DNA of 64,000 nt from Utricularia gibba. Its lineage: Eukaryota; Streptophyta; Magnoliopsida; Lamiales; Lentibulariaceae. The notes below the pieces were generated by a model, which saw nothing but the letters and a program-made list of their open reading frames with translations, ran no database searches and was not told where the DNA came from. This document shows, piece after piece, positions 23,200 to 32,798 of this stretch. Positions within the stretch are counted from its first letter, which is position 1. Each line of letters begins with the position of its first letter. Both the position numbers and the translations under genes were made by a program. The stretch spans positions 5,022,001 through 5,086,000 of the forward strand of contig CM007991.1 in NCBI GenBank assembly GCA_002189035.1, read 5' to 3'.

Positions 23200-24130
23200 G
23201 TTGCAAAAGAGGAAATCTTTATATCAAAAAAATTTATAATCCTTAACCTACAAAAATTACAAATTCATTCATCATATTTTCGGCTAAACTAGTCCTCTAT
23301 ATCATCACCAAACTTGCAATTAGGTCTACCTGCATGCAAAGCATATAAAACTAGGTCTACCCGATTCTACTGGTTCTACCCCGGACTAACACCTACTACT
23401 CCCATCTTGATTTGTTGGTCTACCTCTAAATCAAGCATCTTAGTTGTGAAGCTACTTGTTCCCCTCCTTAGGTCTACCCATGGCTTGATAAAAACAAGAG
23501 CTAAGGGACAATAGTGAATTTTATTAAGACTTCTAGACCCATACCACTATGCTTCACCTTAAGGCACTCCAAGGGTTTAGCTACTCATGCTTTGAAGGTA
23601 AAATGTAATGGCATTAACATAAAACAATGAAAACGTCAAGAATATTGTGCAGAAGTTGGGTGCAAAAGCTAAAAACATCAACAAACTAAAATAAAGCAGT
23701 AAAAAGTCTGGTTTCCGTCTGCTACTGTTCCTAGACCGGAACAGTAGCACTGAACTAGGTCTTGATCTTCTTCCTTCAAGTTGGAGGTTCTTCTCCAAAA
23801 AAATCGCCTTCTTCCTCCTTCTTCTTCAGTATTCTTCTGTGTTCATGTTGGGGGAGAAACCCCTCGTGTGTATTCTCAAATTTCTGGTTGTCTCTCCTTT
23901 TTTTGCGACTCTCTCTCCTCATCTTTCTCTTGCCTCTCATTGCCTAAGGCAAGTACATTCTCTGGCAGATCTGCTGCTCCTAGCCCTGAATTGCAGACTG
24001 TCGCCGTGACTATGTACTCATTGCCTCTTGCAGCCTGGTGACTTGCACGAAATCCAGATTTTTCCTTGATTCTTGGGTTGCTGCTAGACTTCAAAATCGG
24101 GTTAGACATGGGGTGGGTTAAATCAAAGGA
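23200..24130 (-). mobile_element. Diverged LTR related to family X
   Basis: Carries the same sequence layout as 1470-2631: an AGGTCTACC/CTAGGTCTACCCG block, TGGTCTACCTCTAAATCAAG, CTACTTGTTCCCCTCCTTAG, an AAGGCACTCC...GCTACTCATG block, and then a pyrimidine-rich TTCTTCC tract (23760-23850). Ends not resolved. Confidence 0.5.
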
Positions 24131-24259
24131 TTTAGCCCACTAATCACACCAAAAATTACATTTTCCTAAATTACATAAAAACACTTAAAAATATAAAATA
24201 AACACTTAAACATAATTAAAAATTTATGATTTTCATATCCTAAAAACATGAAAATTTGT

Positions 24260-24600
24260 GTGCTATCAACAAGCATGACATAATTGTTTGATGGATGCTC
24301 ACCCCTTATTAACCATAATATGGAGCCTCTAGCTGAATTTCCCACTTGTCCCAAGCTCTTGCCATGTTACAACCGAAGAAAAAAGACCTGATGATTGCAC
24401 AAGCTTGCTTGAACAAGTGGATCACTTGCACAAGTTCACTAACTCGCCAACATTCAAGTATTGAGCAACCTTTTTTCATTTTACCCTCATCTTATGGATT
24501 TCTTTTCTTGAGTATATTGAGTGACACTTGTAAGAACTAGTTACGTGGAAGAGGAGCTAGTGAATGGTGTGCTATTGGATAAGATATGCATATTAATAGT
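24260..24600 (+). mobile_element. Fragment of Athila LTR family D
   Basis: Reverse-complement match to 60415-60660: GTTTGATGGATGCTCAC, GTGGATC.CTTGC.CAAGTT.ACTAACTCGCC, GAGC.ACC and TTTTACCCTC.TCTTATGGATTTC. No coding. Its neighbour at 24610 is a different repeat. Confidence 0.65.
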
Positions 24601-24609
24601 CGTCGTCTA

Positions 24610-25020
24610 GTCAATATCCAAGATGTAGAATCCTGTAGGGGTTGGAAACTTGATCTTAGGGTGCACCATTGAGAGGATCGTACAGATAAGTGATCTTGGG
24701 TTGGTTTTGAATCTTATTTATCTCACTTCCTCTATATTTTTAGATGAACTTTATATTTTTCATATTACTTTGATCTTTTTGGAGCGAAAATGTGTTTTGT
24801 GACTTTGAAAGATAATTTTGACCTATCCAAATGAAGAATTAGTCAAAGATTCTCAAATAAAATAAGATTTGTATCTTATCTTTAAAGATTTAGATCTTGC
24901 CCTGGAAGATTTGTATATCATCTTAGAGGATTCAGATAGAAGATATGAATGAGCCAATCAAGAAAGCTCACCAAGTCCCCATCATTATATAAAGACAAGA
25001 GCCTGACTGGAGAACAGTTT
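24610..25020 (+). mobile_element. LTR-like repeat E, copy 3
   Basis: Matches 17814-18310 from AATATCCAAGATG to CATTATATAAAGACAAGAGCC. Ends just before a copia gag fragment on the other strand. About 100 bp are missing from its middle, compared with copy 2. Confidence 0.6.
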
Positions 25021-25047
25021 AATCCATCTTCTTCATTTGATAGTTCA

Positions 25048-25269
25048 TCACAAACTTGAATAGCCATCGGGTAGTGAGGTAAGGATTAAATCAATACTCA
25101 AGTCCTTATCCAGCACAAAACCTAGAGTGGACAACTTTTCAATGTAACATGAGCACCGCGATGCACCAATGAACTTCCTTCTGCCCAATGACATGAACAT
25201 CAACATCACCAATAAATCATCAAATATCTCATGTACTGATAAGCACAAAACAGCCATGTAATCATGCAC
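25048..25269 (-). pseudogene. Ty1/copia gag fragment (UBN2-type)
   Basis: The 73-residue minus-strand frame contains YIEKLSTLGFVLDKDLSIDL followed by ILTSLPDGY, a signature of plant copia gag (YIEKLE.LGF.L..EL..DLIL.SLP). It lies downstream, in the same direction, of the family C LTR piece at 25510-25855 with about 240 bp of leader between. That is the order of a copia 5' end and assigns LTR family C to copia. Truncated at the left by repeat E. Confidence 0.75.
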
Positions 25270-25509
25270 ATATGATTAAAATTCGTGCAACTTATCATGC
25301 CCCATGACTACACACGAATCCATCAATATGATTTGCAAATACACAAAATTCATAATTCTCTAAGGCATGAATCAGCCATACGATTCATAATTGAAAAAGT
25401 GAATCATGCATCAAATTTCGTGCATCATAAGGCAGTACGACAATCCAACATATTCATCACATGCTTTTACGATGATCACCAGCAAGGCGACATACGAGAA
25501 CATCTCATA

Positions 25510-25855
25510 AAATCAGCATAATTTTAAAATTTTCAAGAAACCAAGATTGTAAATCTTAGAATACAGTATATATTAGATAAAGTGATATTGAAAATACCTT
25601 TTAGTGGACTCTGTTGTTTGCCAACTGTCAACAGTAGATGACATCAATGGTATCCACATGTGAAGCTCTTTGTCAATAACCTTCTCAAGAACATAGAATG
25701 ATGGTCGATCTCCTTAGATGCTAGTGGAGAAAGTCGCCCCTTCTAGATAAATCTCAGAGAGAATGAAGATATGAAAATATCGGAAAATTGAATCTTCCAT
25801 ATTATCATACATAGATATATTACTAAGTTGATTGTATCTAAAACACATACACTAA
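25510..25855 (-). mobile_element. Copia-type LTR family C, internally deleted
   Basis: Contains the two ends of the family C LTR: GTGGACTCTGTTGTTTGCCAAC with TGGTATCCACATGTGAAGC, and CTAAAACACATACACTAAC. About 1.1 kb of the middle is missing. The left boundary is diffuse. Confidence 0.7.
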
Positions 25856-25862
25856 CTACCTC

Positions 25863-27120
25863 TACAAATCATGTGTGAAATTTTTAATACATAGGGCATC
25901 AATTTTTTAAGACCCTTTCCTCCAAAAGGAAACTCTACATTCTACTTGTTGTGCATTATATCTCCAAATGGGTGAAACCATAGATTGTGAGAGAGATAAT
26001 GTAAAAATCATGGGGTATTTCTTGACCACCATCTTATTTTCATAGTTTTTTCATTCAAAAATTATATCTGATTGTGGTGCTCATTTCATGAATTGTGCCA
26101 TAAAAAATGCACTCACCAAGTATGCAGTCAATCATCGCCTCTCTACAACTTGACATCCTCAAACATATGGCATGATGGAGATATCTAATTGAGAAGTGAA
26201 GAGGACATTGGAGTGGAAAGCGAACACAAATAGGCAAGATTAGAACGTAAGACTGAATAATGCATTATGGGCATACTACACCACTTACCAGAATCCCATT
26301 GAGATGTATCCATACCACATGATTTATGGTAAGACTTGTGATCTTCCCGTTGAACTTCATCACAGGGCATATTAGGCCGATTTTCATGTCGCGAGTGGTG
26401 TTGTTTTCCTTTTTGTCGTCTGTTCGATTCAATTGGATGGAATGGAAGTAGATGGGGATTTTTTACATGGAAACCACCGTGAGGCGGAAAAACCACGGAC
26501 TATCGGAGCTCGCCGAAAAAATATTTACTAGATGAAGATGGAGGAGAAGGGTACGGGTCGGGAGGCTTCCTCCTCCTGCCTCCGTCATGATTTCTCCTAT
26601 TTATGGGGGAGGTTGGCCTTGCCGAATTCTCCTTTTTTACAAATGTTGATCGATCATTGTACTTGTGCAAGGGCCTTACTTTTCAGGCAATCGCCACCCA
26701 TTCTGCTATGATTCGGCCGCTTTTCAGGCTATGTCATATGGCCACCGCTGCAGGTCTCTGACACACATCGGTCTGTCGTCATGCACTGTCTCCCTAGGGC
26801 TTCTTTTGGCAGCCTTTTCAGGGACCGATTATCATCGCCCGATTTACACCCCATCAAATTCCATGATAATAAGTTGCATGTGAAGCATTTTATAGTTTTT
26901 CAAAAAGTTCATTTATTTAACACCACATTGAAATTTCTTCCATGAAAGTTACGTTCCAAGTGGCTTGAACCTTACTATTATTATTCATTCATTTGATATA
27001 GGAAAAAGCATCAAGGTCAATGGACATTGATTAAAGCCATTTTATGAAAAATCTTAGGTCCACATGATGTGTTGCCTGCTGCTAGTCAAGGTCCTAGAAC
27101 TATACATTGGTGTTATATGG
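25863..27120 (+). pseudogene. Athila-type integrase, degenerate, with an inserted block
   Basis: MCEIFNT-GINFLRPFP marks the integrase core (the first catalytic Asp reads Asn), followed by frameshifted pieces up to 26240-26375, where NALWAYYTTYQNPIEMYPYH and TCDLPVELHHRAY are clear. The C-terminal part resumes at 26850 with KFHDNKLHVKHF and LKFLP-KLRSKW. Between them 26376-26848 is foreign, and about 40 normal residues are missing. Everything is shifted or stopped repeatedly. Confidence 0.75.
26376..26848. mobile_element. Unidentified insert within the integrase
   Basis: Higher GC content than its surroundings. Contains TTTTTTACATGGAAACCAC, GGCGGAAAAACCACGGAC and AAAAATATTTACTAG, a text style common in retroelement leader/LTR regions. 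Candidate ends TGTCGCGAG (about 26386) and CACCCCATCA (about 26855) were considered, but no duplication was found. No coding recognised. Confidence 0.4.
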
Positions 27121-28040
27121 GAGACAACCCATTGATTTCATAACTCCCTACTTTCCCTTATTTTTTAGTACTCACTACCCCTAAATTGCTTTCATTTCAC
27201 AAGTTCCAATCACCCCGATTCCTCTTGACCATTTCTCTAGTCCCTCTCCCTTCTACCTTTTCAAATTCCTATCTTTACCCACTTTTACCTCCTTCACCAT
27301 TGTAATGAAGACTTCATTTCTCCTCTTGTCACCTAAAATTCCCCTATTTTACTACTCACTATGATTGGCCATCCCACTTCTTCTGTTGCTCAAAGCACAA
27401 GAGCTACCAAGGCAACTAATCGGAATCAGAAAACTACTGCTACACGGGCATCTCAATGGACTCAGCGTCACTGCAATAGTAATCCATTTGCAGCTTCCTT
27501 GCCCACCAAATATGAACATGCTCTTTGCCCAATTCCAAAATCTTTTCCCATCAATGCCACACCCATGACTATACCTAGAGTGATACCTTGTTGTTGTTGG
27601 TGTTGCTTAGCCATAAGCTTCCATCCTAGACTATGCTGAAGTAGTTCCCATGCATGACTGGCTGAAACAATCACTGAAAGAACCACAAATTTCCCAATGT
27701 TACAATTTTTGAATTATATGTTTTCATATAGATTTTTCATTAATAAATAAACAAAATATTTATAAAATATGTAATTATAAAATTTAGTGGTTTATTTCTA
27801 AATGTTTATGAATTAAATATAAAAAATAAATTGAAAATATTTCAAATTTATTTTCAATTGAAATAATTTAATTTTAAAAATACACATATTTTAATAATAA
27901 CGGATTCATATAAAAAAGATGAAAAAAATATAAATATTTAAAAAAATGTATTTCAATAATAATAATAATAATAACAGATAATTTAATAAAAAAAATTGAT
28001 TACATCGAATATTCTAGGAAAAGGACATCCCGTGGCTTAC
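27121..28040. other. Intergenic, AT-rich
   Basis: 27360-27690 has short open frames on both strands, one weakly like a copia gag start (SASHAWELLQ, minus strand), which I do not trust. 27700-28010 is about 85% A/T with an (AAT)n microsatellite at 27957-27975. No gene supported. Confidence 0.4.
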
Positions 28041-28380
28041 CTAACTGCTGGAGCAAAAATATGCTGTTTACACGATTTGAATAATTAGGGGGAGGGGAAG
28101 TCAAAGTCAGGATCCGCCCCCCGCGTTCAAAAATGGAATAATCAAAACTGGTGTTCTCCTCTTCTCTTCACCATTCCATGTGGTGGGCTCCCCCTTCCCC
28201 TTCCTTGACTGGACTTGGAATTTTAACTCTCTGCATTCTCATTGAAAGCTCCCAGAAGCCCCCTTTCTTCCCAAGTCGACTTGACAAATTCATTCTTAGA
28301 ATCCTGGGCGGAGGCTGGAGAGTGCTATAAGGCAAGGCATACCAACGCGCACTCCAATCCCAGAATTCATTGCGGAGACG

Positions 28381-29187
28381 ATGGACAGGCAGCAGCCTGC
28401 TAGGGAGTTGGGCTATGGGTACGCCCTCGGGGGCAGGATTATGCTGTCCGCAATCATTGTTCTCTTCGTCATAGTGGTTTTCATGTCCGCTTTGCATCTC
28501 TACGCGCGATGGTACTTCCTCCGTCTCCGCCGACGCCGCACCCGCCATCGTGGCATCGTCTTCCACGCTGACCATAACCACCACCACCCCACCAATCAGG
28601 GTCTCGACCAGGAGGTCCTGAATTCTCTCCCTTTCTACCCATTCTGCTCCAGCACGGCGGACCCTTCCGTCGTAGACTGCTCCGTGTGCTTGGCGGAATT
28701 TCAAGACAAGGAGGTTGTGCGATCCTTGCCCAAGTGCGGCCATTCTTTCCACATCCAGTGCATCGATATGTGGCTCTACTCCCACTCCTCTTGTCCCCTC
28801 TGTCGCTCTCCGGTACAAGTAGATCAACCCCCCGCCACAACGCCTCCGATGGTCGAACTTGAACAAGCTTCCGTCGGCAACTCTGGTCAGCAGCACTCCA
28901 GCTCTGACTCTGAGGCACGTCATGGTCCCTCCACCTCCACCGATGCTCCATCGTCGTCCGAGTCAAGGAAGGTAGCAAGCGAATTCCCTCTCCGGCTGAG
29001 AATTGATGTCGCCCCTCCAACACTACCGGAGACTGGACTGGAGTCTCCGGGAAGTCGTTTCTTGCAGTTCAAAAGATTGCTCAGCTTCAACAAAAGATTA
29101 TCGCCGGCTGACACCTGCGGCTCGCCGAGGACCTTCACCTCCGAAGTGGACCTAGAAGCGGGTCGGGTACCGCAGACCCCGAGATAG
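28381..29187 (+). CDS. ATL-family RING-H2 E3 ubiquitin ligase
   Basis: 268 residues, intronless, as usual for ATL genes. Residues about 19-46 form one hydrophobic membrane segment followed by a basic stretch (RLRRRRTRHR). The ATL hallmark GLD is at 74-76 (GLDQEVLNSLPF). A RING-H2 domain lies at 100-141 with ligands C100, C103, C119, H121, H124, C127, C138 and C141, spacing C-x2-C-x15-C-x-H-x2-H-x2-C-x10-C-x2-C, and the ATL-typical Trp at 131 in CIDMW. The C-terminal half is Ser/Pro-rich and probably disordered. Known role: membrane-anchored ligase passing ubiquitin from an E2 to substrates, often in defence or stress responses; the substrate cannot be inferred. The start is the first ATG of the frame, after GGAGACG. 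The upstream region holds an AGTCAAAGTCA stretch (W-box-like, about 28100), and a TATAAGG lies at 28326. Higher GC than neighbours, normal for this family. Confidence 0.95.
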   Translation: MDRQQPARELGYGYALGGRIMLSAIIVLFVIVVFMSALHLYARWYFLRLRRRRTRHRGIVFHADHNHHHPTNQGLDQEVLNSLPFYPFCSSTADPSVVDCSVCLAEFQDKEVVRSLPKCGHSFHIQCIDMWLYSHSSCPLCRSPVQVDQPPATTPPMVELEQASVGNSGQQHSSSDSEARHGPSTSTDAPSSSESRKVASEFPLRLRIDVAPPTLPETGLESPGSRFLQFKRLLSFNKRLSPADTCGSPRTFTSEVDLEAGRVPQTPR

Positions 29188-29660
29188 CTCGCCGCCTGTT
29201 TTCTTTTGGGGTTAAAACAAAAAGAAGCAGAAATGATTGGGTGAGTGTGAATAGATTCGTTGGAATGGTCATTTTTTCTATTATTCATGTTGGTGACTGT
29301 AAATGACATGAACAAGTTTCCATTGATGGGTTTGGGTTAACTCTTCAAAGGAGTTACACAGACAGAAGGTGAGTTCCAAATAACAGAACTACTAATTCTG
29401 GAAGTATGTGTTGTAACCAAGCCTGTCCATAGATGTTGGTTGATGGCCTCTAATTCTGCCGTTAGAATCGCATGGCTCCTCATTCCTATTGATTGTCTAA
29501 TTATGGTTGCCTTCACAACTATAAAATGCGACCTCGTACCAAGATATCCACCACCGAGTTCAGAGGGGGGACTCGATATATCAACCTTTAGAAGAATCCC
29601 ATCCCCCTTGGAGCTCCACAACAGAAACATTAACAAAAAGAAAAAGAAGCAGATTTGAAA
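29188..29660. other. Region between ATL and pectin methylesterase genes
   Basis: Holds the 3' untranslated part of the ATL gene and the promoter of the next gene. No clear AATAAA after ATL. No other coding supported. Confidence 0.5.
29519..29528 (+). promoter_or_regulatory. Probable TATA box of the pectin methylesterase gene
   Basis: CTATAAAATG lies 133 bases upstream of the start codon, giving a predicted transcription start near 29550 and a leader of about 110 bases. Position and sequence fit a plant core promoter. Confidence 0.55.
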
Positions 29661-31409
29661 ATGGGAGGGCAGAAGGTTGCAATTGCGGGCCTGGCCTCCA
29701 TCCTGGTGGTGGCTATGGTGGTAGCTGTAGCCGTTACCCTTACATCAAAGAATTCCACGGCTGGTTCGCCTGCCACATCCAATAAGGCAGTGCAGGCCCT
29801 TTGCTCCTCCACAGACTACAGAGAGACGTGTGAGAGTAGCCTTTCAAATGCCAACACCACAGACCCCAAGGAGCTCATCAAGCTGGGGTTTGATGCCGCC
29901 ATCCAAGCCATTGGGGATGTTCTCAAAAACTCCACACTCCTACAGCAGGCAGCCAAGGATAGCAGTACCAAAGATGCACTTTTTGTGTGTCAAGACGTTC
30001 TCGATGTCGCTATTTATGACCTCAGAAGGTCTTTCGACAAACTGGGAGAATTGGATGAGAAAAAGGTGGGTGAGTATGTTGAGGATCTCCGGACATGGCT
30101 TAGCGGGGTGGTCACAAACGAGGAAACGTGCATTGATGCATTCGACAACACTACATCAACTGAGACTGCCGACAAGATGAAAAGCCTTTTGAAAACGGCT
30201 CGAGAATTGTCCAGCAATAGTTTGGCGATGGTCACCGATCTTTCTTCTATTCTGGGGCAGCTGCAGATTGGAACGGCTGCTGCTATAAGCGGAAATGTGA
30301 GCAGCAACAGAAAACTCCTGTCGATGGAGGAACCGGAGTGGGTGCAGCACAAGATGAGGATGTTGGTGGGTGCCAAACCCGTCCTGGTTGCGCTTGATGG
30401 AAGCGGGCGCTATAGGAGCATCAATGAAGCAATTAAATCTGCCCCATCCAAAAGCGCTGCTCCCTACGTCATTCATGTCAAGGCCGGACTGTACAAGGAA
30501 TATGTAAGTGTTCCCAAGGGAAAGAACAACATTGTCTTGATAGGAGATGGACCCACAAGGACCAGAGTCACTGGTAGGAAGAGCTATGCTGGTGGTGTCA
30601 AGACCTTCCAATCGTGCACTGTCGGTAAGTTCTCTCTCTGCCTCTTTTATTGTCAGAAAAAAAAAAGGGGGAGGGGTGGCAGTGACAGGAAATTGTGTTT
30701 TCTGGGCGATGCTGAAGGTGTGGATGGGGATGGTTTCGTGGCAAAGGACATCGGGTTCGAGAACACGGCAGGACCCGAGGGGCACCAGGCTGTGGCTCTC
30801 CGGGCATCAGGGGACTTGGGAGTGTTCTTCAACGTTCACATGGATGGATATCAGGACACACTTTACGCACACACCGGGCGCCAATTCTACCGCAACTGTC
30901 GCATTACTGGTACCGTCGACTTTGTGTTCGGCAATGCGCTCTCCATCTTCCAGAATTGCCAGTTCATCGTACGTAAGCCCATGGGAGGGCAATCCTGTAT
31001 GGTGACTGCCCAAGGCCGCGAGGATAGAAAGAGTAATGGTGCCATAGTGATCCAGAACGGAGAAATCAGATCGGAGCCGGCATTCATTAACGCCAGACCA
31101 AAGTTTGAGGCTTACTTGGGTCGCCCATGGAAGCTGTATTCCAGGACAATCATCATGCAGTCCTACATCGGTGGATCGATTCAGCCGCAGGGTTGGTTTC
31201 CATGGTCCGGAAACTTCGCACTGGACACATTGTACTACGCTGAATACAACAACCGGGGGCCTGGATCCAGCACTGCCCGTCGGGTGAAGTGGGGAGGAAT
31301 CAAGCACATCACACCGCAGATTGCTGCAACCTTTACTCCTGGAAGAGCTTACGGCGGCGACCAGTGGATCAGAAGAGCGGGGATACCCTATGTTTCTGGG
31401 ATGATGTAA
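29661..31409 (+). CDS. Pectin methylesterase with N-terminal inhibitor (pro) domain
   Basis: Start is the ATG at 29661 (MGGQKVAIAG), although the frame is open a little upstream. One intron at 30625-30717 must be removed; the spliced product is 551 residues, normal for type-I pectinesterases. Residues 5-27 are a signal anchor. The PMEI-like pro domain (about 45-200) has the four conserved cysteines C48, C57, C110 and C157. Processing sites RKLL (217-220) and RMLV (233-236) precede the catalytic domain. Catalytic motifs are all present: GLYKEYV, HQAVAL, GYQDTLY, GTVDFVFGNA (catalytic Asp) and LGRPWKLYSRT. Role: removes methyl esters from cell-wall homogalacturonan after Golgi secretion and cleavage of the pro domain. 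Ends ISGMM-like without extra domains. AATAAA at 31434. No sign of damage. Confidence 0.95.
   Translation: MGGQKVAIAGLASILVVAMVVAVAVTLTSKNSTAGSPATSNKAVQALCSSTDYRETCESSLSNANTTDPKELIKLGFDAAIQAIGDVLKNSTLLQQAAKDSSTKDALFVCQDVLDVAIYDLRRSFDKLGELDEKKVGEYVEDLRTWLSGVVTNEETCIDAFDNTTSTETADKMKSLLKTARELSSNSLAMVTDLSSILGQLQIGTAAAISGNVSSNRKLLSMEEPEWVQHKMRMLVGAKPVLVALDGSGRYRSINEAIKSAPSKSAAPYVIHVKAGLYKEYVSVPKGKNNIVLIGDGPTRTRVTGRKSYAGGVKTFQSCTVGKFSLCLFYCQKKKRGRGGSDRKLCFLGDAEGVDGDGFVAKDIGFENTAGPEGHQAVALRASGDLGVFFNVHMDGYQDTLYAHTGRQFYRNCRITGTVDFVFGNALSIFQNCQFIVRKPMGGQSCMVTAQGREDRKSNGAIVIQNGEIRSEPAFINARPKFEAYLGRPWKLYSRTIIMQSYIGGSIQPQGWFPWSGNFALDTLYYAEYNNRGPGSSTARRVKWGGIKHITPQIAATFTPGRAYGGDQWIRRAGIPYVSGMM
30625..30717 (+). 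other. Single intron of the pectin methylesterase gene (93 bp, in frame)
   Basis: Donor CG|GTAAGTTC at 30625, acceptor GCTGAAG|GTG ending at 30717. Splicing joins GTCG to GTGTGGAT and gives TVGVDGDGF, the family consensus at this conserved intron site. The intron is a multiple of three and has no stop codon, so an unspliced message would encode 31 extra residues with a Lys/Arg/Gly-rich core. Confidence 0.88.
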
Positions 31410-31433
31410 CCGCGATTATGCACGCACCCATAC

Positions 31434-31439
31434 AATAAA
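31434..31439 (+). terminator. Poly(A) signal AATAAA of the pectin methylesterase gene
   Basis: AATAAA 25 bases after the stop codon, with another AATAAA-like site (AATAATAAATT) at about 31474. Both precede the transposon end at 31772. Confidence 0.55.
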
Positions 31440-31771
31440 CACAAGTATTCTTTGATTGTGTATTTTCACACTAATAATAAATTAGAGCCAAATGGAGACC
31501 AATGCCCCTGACCTGAACAAGACAAAGCAGAGACAAGAGATCACAAAAGTCTCAAGGTGGCTGTGAATCAGAAGAAAATTATCATTTACGTCTTAAGGTG
31601 ACTAATTAAGCCATCCTTTTGAAGGCAGCTTTTTAAAGACTAGTTATTTTCAAGGAGACACAACACCCTGATAAACCACTTGTAATTTTCAATATCCTAA
31701 ACCTGCTACTGCTACTCGATCCAGAGTACTGCTGTTGCTCATAGAGCCGTCGGGTCATTTTCAAAACCATA

Positions 31772-31860
31772 CACTGCAAAAAAATCCAATTCCAAAACCA
31801 TTCATTGTGTGTACTATGTGTACAAAAACACCCATCCTAACTTTTTCATTTCTTTTTTGA
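31772..31860 (+). repeat. Left terminal inverted repeat of the 9.9-kb element
   Basis: Pairs with 41545-41634. The first 42 bases match well (CACTxCAAAAAAAxCCAATTxCAAAAxCAT, then ATTGTGTG). It begins 363 bases after the pectin methylesterase stop codon. Confidence 0.75.
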
Positions 31861-32249
31861 ATTATTTTTATTTTTAGATATCATACACATTTAAATATAA
31901 TAAATATATACATTTAAATAATATAATTTCTGTTATAAATATGCCATATTTTTTTTAAAACATTGTTTATGTCACTCAAACTAACTAATTAATAAAATAT
32001 TTTTAAAAAATTACACATAATTATAATTGTATAATTTTAAAATAAAAAAATACACATATTTATATTTCTAATATTCCTCAAGATATTTACGTTTTTTTTA
32101 AATTACAAATATAATACATATATATTATATGTATCATTATTTTTGACCATATAATAATAGAAATCATGTTTTCTTATATATTATAATTATATTTCGATTA
32201 ATGAAAACAAATTTTACATATATTAATTTATATTGAAACTCATGCCTAC

Positions 32250-32790
32250 AATATAAATTACAGTGTTCGAGATTTTCAAGCACCGTAATAATCTATTACA
32301 CTTACTAGAAATGTACAATAATTTTAAAATAATAACAAAATATAATATTTATATTCATAATATTCCACAAGATATTCGATTTTTTTGAAAAAATACAAAG
32401 ATATATTTTATATGAATCATTATAATACATATATATCTATAATGTGTCGATTTTTTTTATAATACAATAATAGAATTCATGTTTTACTATATCCTAATTG
32501 TATTTCAATTTTATATATGTTAATTATGTTAACCAATCACTACAATTCGTCAATTACAGTTACCAGAAATGAAAGTAATATAAGTAATACGATAATTCTC
32601 TATTTTTTACAATCATTGTGATCATGAATTACAATTACCAGAAATAAAAGTAATATAAGTGAAACGAAAATTGTTTATTTTTTCCAAAAACAAAAGTAAT
32701 ATAAAGGAAACGATAATTGTATAATTATGCTGATCACTGTAATTCATCAATTACAGTTACCAGGCAAATAATATTTTACATATTGATAAT
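32250..32790. repeat. Left subterminal repeat array
   Basis: Several diverged units containing CTGTAATTCATCAATTACAGTTACCAG and ATAAAAGTAATATAAG. The reverse complement of these occurs many times at 40490-41215. The core string is itself a near palindrome around TTGATGAA. Confidence 0.75.
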
Positions 32791-32798
32791 ATTTATCT

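Noticed and set aside
25285-25521. 78-residue plus-strand frame rich in His and Ile
   Set aside because: Falls in the leader between a copia LTR and copia gag on the opposite strand; no motif.
27361-27686. Overlapping frames on both strands, one with SASHAWELLQ
   Set aside because: The similarity to copia gag is too short and the rest of the frame does not follow the family.
28168-28923. 251-residue open frame antisense to the ATL gene
   Set aside because: GC-rich mirror of a well-supported RING-H2 gene; no domain, and the composition is the complement of the real frame.
30156-30785. 209-residue antisense frame over the pectin methylesterase gene
   Set aside because: Shadow of the coding strand; crosses the true intron with no splice logic.
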